From assembly GCA_947481685.1 (NCBI GenBank), contig CANKHA010000005.1:82611-146610 (forward strand): 64,000 bases of DNA, given 5' to 3'. The position numbers and the translations under genes were made by a program. A model generated the notes under the pieces. That model was given only the letters and a program-made list of their open reading frames with translations. It was not told the DNA's origin and ran no database searches. Shown here in pieces: positions 46,101 through 54,828 of the stretch (position 1 is the first letter of the stretch; the number at the start of each line of letters is the position of its first letter). This stretch comes from Bradyrhizobiaceae bacterium. GTDB taxonomy: Bacteria; Pseudomonadota; Alphaproteobacteria; Rhizobiales; Xanthobacteraceae.

Positions 46101-46641
46101 CTTCGAGCTTTACCAGCAGATGCTGGAAGAGGCGGTCGAGAGCCTGAAGGCGGGCATCACTGCGCCGGTTGCCGATCGCTGGTCACCGCAGATCACCATC
46201 GGCATGCCGGTGCTGATTCCGGAAGATTACGTCCGGGACTTGCCGGTGCGGCTTGGCTTGTATCGCCGTCTGTCGGAGATCGACAACGATCGCGACATCG
46301 ACTCCATTGGCGCCGAAATGGCCGATCGCTTCGGTCCCCTGCCGATCGAAGTCGAACATCTGCTTCAGATCGTCGCCATCAAAGCGCTGTGCCGCCAGGC
46401 CAACGTGGAGAAGGTCGATACCGGCCCGAAAGGCGCGGTGTTCTCCTTCCGCGATAAATCCTTCTCCAATCCGGATGGGCTGGTCGAGTTCATCCGCAAG
46501 CAGGGCATCGGCGCCAAGGTGCGGCCCGACATGCGGGTAGTATTCTTCGATGACTGGGAAAGCCCGGAGGAGCGCCTCAAGGGCACAACGGAAATCTTGC
46601 GGCAGCTTGCGACGATCGCAACGCACGCCAAGGCGGCTTAA
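43132..46641 (+). CDS. mfd: Transcription-repair coupling factor
   Basis: 1169 residues. UvrB-like N-terminal region (DCQPYDRVSPHAGVVAQRML), RNA-polymerase interacting domain (LVVHVDHGIGRFIGL), and the SF2 translocase core with Walker A DVGFGKTEVALRATF, DEEQHFGVSHKEKL, LTATPIPRTLQLAL and QLRGRVGRSKTRAYA. It removes stalled RNA polymerase and recruits UvrA. The C-terminal autoinhibitory TRCF domain (from about residue 1000) is present. Its stop TAA overlaps the stop of the convergent DsbA-family gene by 4 bp. Confidence 0.98.
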   Translation: MAKSPAELLGPGKPLTLASVADGAEGLVISDLARAVAARKDAPATSLMVICRDGPRMAALERALGFFAPDIGVQQLPAWDCQPYDRVSPHAGVVAQRMLALSRLARIKGSERPTILLTTVNAILQRVPPKTMLAQQSLSAAPGNLLDMNGVTAWLELNGFVRASTVREPGDYAVRGGIIDLFAPGMDMPVRLDFFGGTLESIRSFDPETQRSEDTLRALNLVPVSEFQLTTETMKRFRRGYVEAFGAATPDDALYHAVSEGRKHPGMEHWLPLFHESLDTIFDYVPGSPVVLEPQAEDAAHERLAQIADYYEARREVLRNHGEGQLYKPLSPDRLYLNETEWKQRLTDTAMARLTPFAVPEGTGPIVDIGARQSRGFAAERAQEGGNVFDAVREHIYSLQAADKRVAIAMWSDGSRDRMSHVLADHKVMNLANAESWPDLLKLPKPQIGLITLGLESGFETADIAIVSEQDILGDRLVRPRRAARRADNFIAEVTSLSAGDLVVHVDHGIGRFIGLKTIEVGGAPHDCLELHYAGGDKLFLPVENIELLSRYGSEEATVELDKLGGGAWQSRKARMKARIREIAGELIKIAAERLLREAPKFVPERASYDEFCARFPYEETEDQQAAIDSSLRDLASGRPMDRLICGDVGFGKTEVALRATFATALEGKQVAVIAPTTLLARQHAKNFTERFKGFPVHVGHISRLVSAADRAAVRKGLAEGGTDIVIGTHALLGKNIKFRDLGLVIVDEEQHFGVSHKEKLKTLRAEVHVLTLTATPIPRTLQLALTGVRDLSIIASPPVDRLAVRTFVSPFDPLVVREALLRERYRGGQAFYVAPRIEDLVGIKDFLDKNVPEVRVAVAHGQMPSQVLEDIMSAFYDGKYDVLLSTTIVESGLDIPTANTLIIHRADMFGLSQLYQLRGRVGRSKTRAYALFTLPEARKITPQAERRLKVLQSLDTLGAGFQLASHDLDIRGAGNLLGEEQSGHIKEVGFELYQQMLEEAVESLKAGITAPVADRWSPQITIGMPVLIPEDYVRDLPVRLGLYRRLSEIDNDRDIDSIGAEMADRFGPLPIEVEHLLQIVAIKALCRQANVEKVDTGPKGAVFSFRDKSFSNPDGLVEFIRKQGIGAKVRPDMRVVFFDDWESPEERLKGTTEILRQLATIATHAKAA

Positions 46642-47285
46642 CCTTCGGTTGCTGCCTTGCGGATCGCGTCTGCCAGCGTCTGGGAATCTTGCGCGCCGGA
46701 AACCGCGTGGCGTCCATCAATAATGAATGTCGGCACGCCATTGATGCCGGATTCCTTGGCGGCGTTTGCGGCCATTGTGATTTCTTCTACGTCCTCTTCG
46801 CTTTCAAGCAACGCGCGCACAGCGACGGGATCGAGGCCGACATCGGCGGCGGCTGTTACCAGCACCTCGCGGTCGCTGAGATCGCCGCCTTCGGTGAAAT
46901 ACAGATCCATCAACCGTTGTTTCATGTCGGCGCTCTTGCCCTTGTAACCCGCCCAGTGGATCAGCCGATGGCTGTCGAGCGTATTTGGCTGGCGCGCGAT
47001 CTTGTCGATCGCGTAGGTGAGACCTTCCTGCGCCGCTGCGCCGGCCACGCGTCCGGCCATGCCGCGATACGCATCCACCGAGCCGAATTTTTTGGTCAGA
47101 TAATCTTCCCGCGCGATACCTTCGCGCGGAATCCAGTCGTTGAGGAAATACGGATGGAAATGGATATCGACCGGAATGTCCGGCGTCAGCGCCACGGCCT
47201 TCTCAAGCCGGCGCTTGCCGATGAAGCACCACGGACAAACCACGTCGGATATCACGTCAATGCGAATGGGTTTTGTCTCTGCCAT
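46638..47285 (-). CDS. DsbA-family protein, FrnE-like (CPWC)
   Basis: 215 residues. IDVISDVVCPWCFIGKRRLEKA has the active-site CPWC, ADVGLDPVAVRALLESEEDV is the helical insertion, and GVPTFIIDGRHAVSG is the cis-Pro TFIID turn of the thioredoxin fold. No signal peptide, so this is the cytoplasmic FrnE/2-hydroxychromene-isomerase-like class, an oxidoreductase or isomerase of uncertain substrate. It shares a 4-bp stop overlap with mfd. Confidence 0.88.
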   Translation of the reverse strand: MAETKPIRIDVISDVVCPWCFIGKRRLEKAVALTPDIPVDIHFHPYFLNDWIPREGIAREDYLTKKFGSVDAYRGMAGRVAGAAAQEGLTYAIDKIARQPNTLDSHRLIHWAGYKGKSADMKQRLMDLYFTEGGDLSDREVLVTAAADVGLDPVAVRALLESEEDVEEITMAANAAKESGINGVPTFIIDGRHAVSGAQDSQTLADAIRKAATEG

Positions 47286-47320
47286 TGGGCAGATGTGGTG
47301 CTTGCCTGCCGTTTCGTCAA

Positions 47321-48589
47321 TCAGGCGGCGAAGGCTTCGGCACCGACGCGCGCCAGCAGACTGTCGGCGGTATCGGTCGGTTTCAGAGCGCCGAGCGTGA
47401 TGTGGGTTTCGAGCTTCGGCCTGCCCACGTCCGATATCAGCATGGTGTTTCGCAGCACGCTGGCTATCCGGCGCGAGATCACATTGGCCGACCGAAGATC
47501 GGTGCCGGTGAAGACGCAGAGGATAGAGCCATCGGAGCCCTGACAGGCGAAATCGATGTTGCGCACGATGCGGCTCACCAGCCGGGCGGTATCCATGCTG
47601 GCGCGGCGTTCGAGTTCCGGTCCGAAGGTAAAGCGGGCGACCGACAGGCCAATGCCCTGTTGCTCTGACTGTTGCATTGCCATCGCAAGATCGTGCCAGA
47701 AGGCATCGCGGGTCAGCAGTCCGGTCTGCGGATCAAGCAGGCCTTCGGAATCGAAGGACTGCATCACGCGCTTGAGCCGCGCATCGAAGGCATGTAGCCG
47801 CACCAGCGGAAGGATCCAGTCGATCCAGGCGCGCGGGTCACCGTGGGCGGACTCGAGATTGACCAGATGCGGGGCGAATTCATTCATCAGGTCGGGCGTG
47901 CCGCTCGCGAGCGCAACCGGGAGATCGCGAAAGCCCGGGTCTTCGGCCATCACCGTCAACAGCGCTTCGACCACTTTCGGGCTAAAGCCGTCGCCGATGA
48001 CCACGCCATCGATGTCGCGGGCGTTGAGATATTTTGCGGCGGTCTCAACCGAAAGTGCGCCGATCAAGCCGACGCGTTCGCCGACCGCAACGGCCATGGC
48101 TGGATAAGAACGGCCGCGGCCGGCCACCAGCACTGTTGCGTCATCGATCGCATCGGTTTGCGACAGCGGCGGCAGGATGACACCCGGGGCGCTGAAGGTT
48201 TCCATCCGGCGCAACACTGCTGCATGGAGAGCGCGGACGCGAAGCGCCATCCGGAGCCGCGCAACCAACCGTGTGGCGGAGGCATCCACATCGATTGGCA
48301 AGGTATCGGGGATAGCCATGGCCTGGTCGCTGCGGGCGCGTCCGATCAGCGGAATGAAAGGACCGTTGCGGGTGCGGATTTGCAGTCCGAGCGTGTCGGC
48401 GGCTTTGAGGTCGGAAGCCGGGCCAGCTTCCGCCAGCACGATGGCGGAAGGCTGGACGGAAACGAATGCGGCAGGCGCGTCGGCCCAACGGCTTTCGACA
48501 ACGGGAAAGGCTCCCGCTTCTCCCAAGGCATCCACAAGATCGGGCGCCGGATTATCGGCTACGACGACCATCGGACCTTGCAGGGACAT
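47321..48589 (-). CDS. Receiver-like plus degenerate GGDEF protein
   Basis: 422 residues. An N-terminal receiver-like section (MVVVADNPAPDLVDAL, PSAIVLAEAG) and a second similar module (IDGVVIGDGFSPKVVEALLT) precede a diguanylate-cyclase-like domain (DPQTGLLTRDAFWHDLAMAM, then FACQGSDGSILCVFTGTDLR). The catalytic loop that should read GG(D/E)EF is GSDGSILCV, so it should not make c-di-GMP. It probably acts as a regulator or sensor. It is a single gene upstream of which lies the AMP-binding-like gene on the same strand. Confidence 0.75.
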   Translation of the reverse strand: MSLQGPMVVVADNPAPDLVDALGEAGAFPVVESRWADAPAAFVSVQPSAIVLAEAGPASDLKAADTLGLQIRTRNGPFIPLIGRARSDQAMAIPDTLPIDVDASATRLVARLRMALRVRALHAAVLRRMETFSAPGVILPPLSQTDAIDDATVLVAGRGRSYPAMAVAVGERVGLIGALSVETAAKYLNARDIDGVVIGDGFSPKVVEALLTVMAEDPGFRDLPVALASGTPDLMNEFAPHLVNLESAHGDPRAWIDWILPLVRLHAFDARLKRVMQSFDSEGLLDPQTGLLTRDAFWHDLAMAMQQSEQQGIGLSVARFTFGPELERRASMDTARLVSRIVRNIDFACQGSDGSILCVFTGTDLRSANVISRRIASVLRNTMLISDVGRPKLETHITLGALKPTDTADSLLARVGAEAFAA

Positions 48590-48666
48590 GGGAAACTCTG
48601 GCTAGAAAAAGCGCATCCTACCCATGTGGCCTTAATGGGCCGTCAACACCGAGCAAACACAGCGGT

Positions 48667-50178
48667 TCAGGCGAAGGCGCCGGCGATCAGTGGATTGACG
48701 CCGTGCTGGATCAGCGCTGCTTGCAACGCCGGGACATTGTCCGCAGTGCCCGCCAGGCGGTGGCCTGACAATTGATCGGGCAAGGCCGCAATGCGGCCTG
48801 CAATGTCGAAGCCGCCGACAAGTCTTTGCAGGTCGCGCACCGCGAAGCGGTAGCCGCCGACATCCGCAAGGCCGGCGGGCGGCCCGGTGACGATCAATGT
48901 ACGCGCGTCATGATCGATGCGGCAGGGATAGCCGGTGTCGATCACGCATTCCGCCGCGCTGAAGTAGGGGAGTTTCGCGTGATCCGTGCCGGACGGATAA
49001 GTATAGCGCGGCACCATCGGCCCGCTGATTGCAAGGCTGCGGTCGCGGATGCGCGTCAGCTCGGCAACAAGAATGGCGCCGGGTGCGCCATGAGGCGCGG
49101 TAACGATACCCCATGGAAGCGCACCGGGCCTGCCGTCGGCATCGCGCCGGATCGGGATTACACAAGTTTCACCGAAGCAGGCGATATCGATCATGCCGGA
49201 GGCGTCAGCCCAAACTGGCGCGCTGCTGATCCGTTCGGGAGAGCGCCACAGTCCCATCACCGTGCGTACCTGCGGATTGAAAAACCCGGCTTCGCTGAGA
49301 CTCGGGATGACCGGCGCCGGCAGAACAGCCGCGTCGCATCCATCCTGCAGTTGCTCCTTCAGCGCTTCCGGATCGAACGGCTGATGCAACAACAGCGCGC
49401 CGCCGGTCAGCAGCCACGGCAGGACGCTCGCCGCCAACCCAGCAAATGACGAAGACGGGACCGCGGACACGAATACGGCGCCGGTTTCGAAGCGCCCCTC
49501 CAGCAGCACAGCGAGACCGCCCGCGACGATTTCCGCGTGATTGCGTGCGACTGGTACGCCGCCGTCAGTTGTCTGCTCCCACGTCAGCAACGCCAGATGG
49601 GCTGCGCGATTGCCGGCGCGTTCGTTTTCCGGCGGCGGCGGCTTGGGATTTTGCTCCGCATACAAATCGTCGAAACCGACAACGCCGTCGGGCAAATTTT
49701 CGCCGAAAGCGCAGACATAGCGGATGGGAAAAACATCGGCCGCTGTCTGCATCGCGAGATCGGCATGATCGGTCGAGCCGACACGGCCGCAGGTGATCAG
49801 CGCCTTGGCGCCAACACGGTTGAGCGCCGCAACCATATCACCGCGCCGCCAGAGCATCGGCAGCGGTGCTGCGATCAAGCCAGCGCGCAATACGCCGAGC
49901 AGGGTGAGCACGCTTTCCACGGTGTTGGGGAGTTGGATGCCGATGACCGCATCGAGCGGCAGGCCGAGATCGCGCAGCCTCGCCGCAATCGCGGAAATCA
50001 TGAGGTCGGTTTCGGCATAGGTGAGGCGGCGGCGCATGCCACCGGTGAAGCTTCCGCGATTGGGCGGATCGATCAGTGCAATCGTTTCCGGATGACGCTG
50101 CACCGCCCGGCGGAACAGGTCGTCCAGTGTTGTGCTCGTGCTGGGGACGATGGCGTCCCGATGATCGCCGAGGATCAT
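48667..50178 (-). CDS. AMP-binding (ANL) superfamily-like protein with lost motifs, probably inactive
   Basis: 503 residues from ATG 50178. It has the overall order of an acyl-CoA synthetase: LTYAETDLMISAIAARLRD, VIGIQLPNTVESVLTLLGVL, PWLLTGGALLLHQPFD and a C-terminal TLIVTGPPAGLADVGGYRF like the A8/GD hinge. The P-loop (S/T)SGTTGxPK is replaced by TWEQTTDGGVPVARN without its Lys, and no catalytic lysine block is visible near the end. Probably a pseudoenzyme or a carrier-binding relative. The stop of the YejA-like gene is 7 bp upstream, so they form an operon. Confidence 0.75.
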   Translation of the reverse strand: MILGDHRDAIVPSTSTTLDDLFRRAVQRHPETIALIDPPNRGSFTGGMRRRLTYAETDLMISAIAARLRDLGLPLDAVIGIQLPNTVESVLTLLGVLRAGLIAAPLPMLWRRGDMVAALNRVGAKALITCGRVGSTDHADLAMQTAADVFPIRYVCAFGENLPDGVVGFDDLYAEQNPKPPPPENERAGNRAAHLALLTWEQTTDGGVPVARNHAEIVAGGLAVLLEGRFETGAVFVSAVPSSSFAGLAASVLPWLLTGGALLLHQPFDPEALKEQLQDGCDAAVLPAPVIPSLSEAGFFNPQVRTVMGLWRSPERISSAPVWADASGMIDIACFGETCVIPIRRDADGRPGALPWGIVTAPHGAPGAILVAELTRIRDRSLAISGPMVPRYTYPSGTDHAKLPYFSAAECVIDTGYPCRIDHDARTLIVTGPPAGLADVGGYRFAVRDLQRLVGGFDIAGRIAALPDQLSGHRLAGTADNVPALQAALIQHGVNPLIAGAFA

Positions 50179-50185
50179 ACCGGCC

Positions 50186-52015
50186 TCATTGCACGGCGCT
50201 CCGCCACCAGGTTTCGGGCAGATAGCCGTAAAGCGATGTCGTCTTTGGTTGTTCGACACGCGTCCAGTGCGCCACCCATTGCCCGGGAACGCTGAACAGC
50301 GGAATAGTATAGAAGCCGGAGACCAGCGCGCGATCTTCCGCGCGCACGGCGGAGACGAAGTCTTCGCGCTTTTCCGCATTCAGCATGGCAGCGATGGCTG
50401 CGTCGATTGCAGGGTTTTTGACGCCCATGTAGTTGCGGGTGCCTTCGGCGTCGGCCGCGCCGGAGCTGAAGTAGAAATTCTGCTCGTTGCCCGGCGACAG
50501 CGACTGGTCCCACCGAAAAAGAATCATGTCGAAATCATAACTCACGCGCCGGCGGTCGTATTGCACAGCATCCACTGACCGGACGTTCACCGCAATGCCT
50601 GCGCGCTTTGCGGCTTCTGCGAAAAGAAGTGCAAGCCGTTCATCGTCTCGGCCGCTCACCATGATCTGAAAGGCGAGGGGCTTGCCGGTAACTCTGTTGA
50701 TCATATTGGCGCCGCGCAATTCGTAGCCGGCCGCGGTGAGCAGGTCGAGCGCGCGGCGCAATGTTGCGCGGTCACGTCCCGAGCCGTCGGTTTGCGGCGG
50801 CGACCATGTGCCGGCGAGCACGTCGGGGCGAACCGCCTGCGGAAAGGGTGCAAGCAGGGTGCGTTCATAGGCATCGGCGGGTTTACCGTGCGACGAGAGC
50901 TCGGAACCTTCAAAATAACTTGTCACCGGCGCGTAGAGGCCGAAGAACAGATTCTTGTTGGTCCATGAAAAGTCGTAGAGCAGCGAAACGGCCTCGCGCA
51001 TGCGGATGTCGTCAAACACCGGCTGGCGGGTGTTGAAGATAAAAAAGAAGCTGGGTTTTGGCAGGCCGGTGGTGACTGTTTTGCGCAACACGCGTTCGTC
51101 GCGTACTGCGGGGAAATCGTAGCCCGATGCCCAGCGCAACGAATCCGTTTCCACCCGCAGGTCGTACAGCCCCTTTTTGAAGGCTTCGAAATGCGCGTTG
51201 GCATCGCGGTAATAGTCGAACTTGATCTCGTCGAAATTCCACATCCCGCGATTGACCGAAAGATCGCTGCCCCAGTAGTCCGGATTGCGCTTCACGGTGA
51301 CGCTTTGCCCGGGCCGGACTTCGCTCACGACATAAGGCCCGCTGCCGATCATCGGCTCGAAGCTGGTTTCCTCGAAGGTGTCGGAGTTGATCGCGTGTTT
51401 CGGCAGCACGGACATCAAACCGAGGATCAAAGGCAGTTCGCGGTCGTTACTGCCGGTGAGATCGAAGCGCACGCCGTTGGCCCCGACCGCTTCGGCTTTC
51501 GTCACCTTGCTGTAGTACAGGCGGTGATTGGGCCGGCCCTTGTCGCGCAGAAGCTTCCAGGTGAACAGCACGTCTTCGGGCGTCACCGGCTTACCGTCGG
51601 AAAAACGCGCGGCGGGATTGAGCGTGAATGTGACGTAAGAACGTGCGGCGTCGGTTTCCACCGATTGCGCGAGCAAGCCGTAAAGCGTGAAGGGCTCGTC
51701 ATAGCCGCGCTGCATCAGGGATTCGGTCACATAGCTGCCGATCACCGATCCGCGCACGCCCTGTGCAGCGAGTCCTTTGATGATGAAGGGATTGAGACTG
51801 TCGAAGGTGCCCAGGATGCCTTGCACCAGGCGCCCACCTTTCGGCGCATCCGGATTGGCGTAATTGAAATGGAAAAAGCCCGAGGGGAGCGCCGGCTCGC
51901 CATGCATCGCGATGGCATGATGCGCGGTTGGCCGCTCTTGCGCGCAAACGCTGCTGAAGGCGAATGCCGCCACAGCCGCGATGACAATAGCTGGCAGCCT
52001 GCGCAATCGGGACAT
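50186..52015 (-). CDS. ABC transporter periplasmic binding protein, family 5 (YejA-like)
   Basis: 609 residues from ATG 52015. Signal peptide VIAAVAAFAFSSVCA. The start of the mature protein, HAIAMHGEPALPSGFFHFNY and ANPDAPKGGRLVQGILGTFD, is the YejA/microcin-C type. Further blocks are ARSYVTFTLNPAARFSDGKP and NPDYWGSDLSVNRGMWNFD. It captures oligopeptides or peptide antibiotics for the YejBEF permease, not encoded here. The degenerate ANL gene follows after 7 bp. Confidence 0.9.
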   Translation of the reverse strand: MSRLRRLPAIVIAAVAAFAFSSVCAQERPTAHHAIAMHGEPALPSGFFHFNYANPDAPKGGRLVQGILGTFDSLNPFIIKGLAAQGVRGSVIGSYVTESLMQRGYDEPFTLYGLLAQSVETDAARSYVTFTLNPAARFSDGKPVTPEDVLFTWKLLRDKGRPNHRLYYSKVTKAEAVGANGVRFDLTGSNDRELPLILGLMSVLPKHAINSDTFEETSFEPMIGSGPYVVSEVRPGQSVTVKRNPDYWGSDLSVNRGMWNFDEIKFDYYRDANAHFEAFKKGLYDLRVETDSLRWASGYDFPAVRDERVLRKTVTTGLPKPSFFFIFNTRQPVFDDIRMREAVSLLYDFSWTNKNLFFGLYAPVTSYFEGSELSSHGKPADAYERTLLAPFPQAVRPDVLAGTWSPPQTDGSGRDRATLRRALDLLTAAGYELRGANMINRVTGKPLAFQIMVSGRDDERLALLFAEAAKRAGIAVNVRSVDAVQYDRRRVSYDFDMILFRWDQSLSPGNEQNFYFSSGAADAEGTRNYMGVKNPAIDAAIAAMLNAEKREDFVSAVRAEDRALVSGFYTIPLFSVPGQWVAHWTRVEQPKTTSLYGYLPETWWRSAVQ

Positions 52016-52286
52016 CAGGACAGTCACATGCGGTTTGATTCGGTGGGAAGCCGCTGTTTTTACCACATGCGTCGGGGAGCCTCGCGGCCATTTGGGTATC
52101 CATGGCCTCAAAAACCGGGCGCCGTCGTAAGACCTTTCAGCCCTTTATTAACGGGCAGATTCCAGCTATCACGACGCTCAAAGTCACGCTAAAGCCTCAT
52201 TTGACGCCGAGACAGCCCGCCAAACGGGGGCCTTTCGGGATTGGCCAAACGGCTGTCAGAACGGCAAGGACAAGAGGGATTTGTTT

Positions 52287-53108
52287 ATGACTTACTCCAC
52301 TTCGGCGCGCGCGGTTGCCGCCCTGGCGACAACGTCGATCGCGGCCTTGATGGTTTCTTCGGCGCTAGCCCAAACGCCACCTCCTGCGGCCTCGAAGCCC
52401 GCAGCCCCGGCGCGTCCGGCGGCACCGGCGAAGCCGCCCGCGGCAGCACCGGTACCCGCGGTGCCTGCACAGGCGCAGCCGGTTCCTCCGGCAGATCAGG
52501 GCGCAGCTGCCGGGCAGCAGCCGATGCCGCAGCTGATCTACTCGCAGTGGGTGAAATTCTGTGTGGGTCCGGACGGCCAGCCTGCCGACCAGAAGGATCC
52601 CGCGATCAAGACCAAGCAAGTCTGCCTCACAGGCATCGACGCGCGTCTTGAGTCCGGCCAGCCTATCGTTGCCGTCGTGGCCATTGAGCCGCCGGGCGCG
52701 GATGCAAAGAGGATTCTGCGTGTCACGTTGCCGATCGGCATGCAACTGCTGCACGGCACGCGGATCGTTATCGATCAAACGCAACCGTTGCAGGCCCCTT
52801 ATGTCACGTGCTTCGCCAACGGCTGTCTCTCGGACTACGAACTGAGCGCCGAAACGCTGGCACGGATCAAGAAAGCCAAGTCCGCCGACGTTCAGGGCAT
52901 TAACGTTTCCGGCAGTGCGCTGAGCGTGCCGGTGCCGCTGAACGAATTCGCCAAAGCCTTTGAAGGCGCGCCGACCGATCCGAAGGTTCTGGAAGAGCGT
53001 CAGAAGAAGATCGAAGAGGATCTGAAGAAGAAGGGCGAAGAACTGCAGAAGAAGGCCAACGAAGCCCGCCAGAAGCTCGAGCAGAGCGGCGGCGCGGCCA
53101 AGCCGTAA
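52287..53108 (+). CDS. Invasion-associated locus B (IalB)-family exported protein
   Basis: 273 residues. Signal peptide AVAALATTSIAALMVSSALA, a long Pro/Ala-rich linker, then the IalB domain: WVKFCVGPDGQPADQKDPAI, KQVCLTGIDARLESGQP, IGMQLLHGTRIVIDQTQPL and VTCFANGCLSDYELSAETL. Four cysteines suggest two disulfides. A charged coiled-coil tail (KVLEERQKKIEEDLKKKGEE) ends the protein. Role in envelope or stress, not experimentally clear in soil bacteria. It is followed by a strong terminator. Confidence 0.88.
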   Translation: MTYSTSARAVAALATTSIAALMVSSALAQTPPPAASKPAAPARPAAPAKPPAAAPVPAVPAQAQPVPPADQGAAAGQQPMPQLIYSQWVKFCVGPDGQPADQKDPAIKTKQVCLTGIDARLESGQPIVAVVAIEPPGADAKRILRVTLPIGMQLLHGTRIVIDQTQPLQAPYVTCFANGCLSDYELSAETLARIKKAKSADVQGINVSGSALSVPVPLNEFAKAFEGAPTDPKVLEERQKKIEEDLKKKGEELQKKANEARQKLEQSGGAAKP

Positions 53109-53130
53109 GGCGCAAAGATATTCCTAAATT

Positions 53131-53163
53131 AAAAGCGCGCTCAAACATGAGCGCGCTTTTTTG
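53131..53163 (+). terminator. Rho-independent terminator after the IalB-family gene
   Basis: A perfect 13-bp stem (53131-53143 with 53148-53160), 4-nt loop, continuing into a run of T. It also sits just past the stop of hspQ on the other strand and may serve both. Confidence 0.93.
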
Positions 53164-53166
53164 TTT

Positions 53167-53499
53167 CTAGTTAAGCAAGGAATTGCGCGGCCGGTAGCTG
53201 CCCTTGTCGTCAGCCTCGAAGACTTCCCGAACCTGGGGATGCCGCAGCGGTTGGCCTGAAGTGTCGGGCAGAAGGTTTTGCTCGGACACATAGGCGACGT
53301 ATTCCGTTTCCGCGTTTTCCGCGAACAGATGATAGAACGGCTGGTCTTTCTGCGGCCGGACTTCTTCCGGGATCGATAACCACCACTCTTCCGTATTGTC
53401 GAATTCCGGATCGATGTCGAACACGACGCCGCGGAACGGAAACAGCCGGTGCTTCACCACCTGTCCAATCGTAAATTTCGCGGTTCGGGTCTTGGCCAT
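53167..53499 (-). CDS. hspQ: Heat-shock protein HspQ
   Basis: 110 residues. KFTIGQVVKHRLFPFRGVVF, IDPEFDNTEEWWLSIPEEVR and PFYHLFAENAETEYVAYVSE are the HspQ (YccV) core. In enterobacteria it binds hemimethylated DNA and acts as a Lon specificity factor. It converges on the IalB gene and diverges from nothing; the UbiH-like gene lies further downstream of the same strand's start. Confidence 0.92.
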   Translation of the reverse strand: MAKTRTAKFTIGQVVKHRLFPFRGVVFDIDPEFDNTEEWWLSIPEEVRPQKDQPFYHLFAENAETEYVAYVSEQNLLPDTSGQPLRHPQVREVFEADDKGSYRPRNSLLN

Positions 53500-53570
53500 C
53501 AGACGAATCTAGCAAATGATTGTGGCGGCGCACGGTCCCAAGATTGAATGACCGTTCATGTGTGACAAAA

Positions 53571-54779
53571 TTACAGCGTTTCGCCCCGCATCAGCCGAAG
53601 CCGGGGTAATGAGGGCGCCACGCCCTCGCGCATCACCGTCCGGCGCAATGGTCCGATGGTTTGCATCAGGAAGAAACCAAGCTGGCGCGCCCCCTGCAGC
53701 GGCAGGAAATCCGAGAGCAATGTCCAGTTGAGTGCATCCGCGGCAAAGGTGCGGCTTGTGACATCTGCCCGGCGCAATGCCTCGTAGCGGTGCAGCGTCG
53801 TATCGCTGCCGGGATCTTCGCCGGCGCGGAGCGCATCGACGGAGATTTCCGCGATGGCTGCGGCATCCCTTAATCCGAGATTGAGTCCCTGCGCGCCGAT
53901 CGGTGGCAGCACATGCGCCGCTTCTCCGATGAGCGCGATCCGCGACGCACCGAAGCGCCGTGCGGTTTCCATCGCAAGCGAAAAAGCGCCGCGTCCGGGT
54001 TCGGCCTTGAACTTGCCCAGGATCGAATGCGCGCGCCGTTCCAGCTCTTCCATCAGCGCGGGTTCGTCGAGTGCGGCGACAGCCTGTGCGATTTCTGGAT
54101 CGGTGACAAAAACGAGACTGGAGCGCTGGCCGGGAAGGGGCACAAGCGTAAACGGTCCCTGAGGCGTGTGAAATTCGGTCGAGATGTTATGATGCGGACG
54201 CGTATGGGCGAGATTGAAAACCAGAGCGGTCTGCGGATAGTCGCGCCGCTCGCTTTCGATGCCGGCAGCGGCGCGGCAAAGCGACCTGCGGCCATCGGCA
54301 CCGACGACAAGCCGCGCCGATACATGGTCGCCACTTGCGAGAGCGATCGTTACATCGTTGGCGCCGATATCGATGCTGGTGGCCGCGCTGTCGAAGCATT
54401 TGAGTGAACCGCCCAAGCTGCGGGCCGTATTGTCCAGCGCTGTCAGCAGATCGCGGTTCTGCATGTTGTAGCCGAAGGCATCCAGGCCGATTTCGCCGCA
54501 ATTGAAGGTGATCTCCTGCGCTCGCAGCAGGCGTCCGGTATCGTCGACGATGCGCATGCAGCGAAGCGCCGCCGCCTTGTCCGAGCAGGATTGCCAGATA
54601 CCCAGCGCCTCCAGCGCCATCACGGAGGCAAGCAAAAGGGCTGTGGTCCGGTGATCCTCCTGCGGCGGAGGGCTCGATATCAGCGCGGTCTTCACGCCCG
54701 CACGCGCAAGCGCGATGGCTGCGGTCAGTCCCGCAGGACCACCCCCAACAACCGCCACTTCCGTTTTCAACATGGTCAT
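53571..54779 (-). CDS. UbiH/UbiF/VisC-family FAD monooxygenase
   Basis: 402 residues. FAD motif VAVVGGGPAGLTAAIALARAG, VVGADGRRSLCRAAAGIE and the UbiH-type motif ALIGEAAHVLPPIGAQGLNL, with GLRDAAAIAE following. Members hydroxylate polyprenyl-benzoquinol rings in ubiquinone synthesis; which ring position cannot be said. The usual GDAAH is GEAAH here. It diverges from pcs across 49 bp, so the promoters overlap. Confidence 0.85.
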   Translation of the reverse strand: MTMLKTEVAVVGGGPAGLTAAIALARAGVKTALISSPPPQEDHRTTALLLASVMALEALGIWQSCSDKAAALRCMRIVDDTGRLLRAQEITFNCGEIGLDAFGYNMQNRDLLTALDNTARSLGGSLKCFDSAATSIDIGANDVTIALASGDHVSARLVVGADGRRSLCRAAAGIESERRDYPQTALVFNLAHTRPHHNISTEFHTPQGPFTLVPLPGQRSSLVFVTDPEIAQAVAALDEPALMEELERRAHSILGKFKAEPGRGAFSLAMETARRFGASRIALIGEAAHVLPPIGAQGLNLGLRDAAAIAEISVDALRAGEDPGSDTTLHRYEALRRADVTSRTFAADALNWTLLSDFLPLQGARQLGFFLMQTIGPLRRTVMREGVAPSLPRLRLMRGETL

Positions 54780-54828
54780 AACGATCCCTACCTATCGCGT
54801 TTGGATGCACCTGCGCTAGGGTTGCCAT

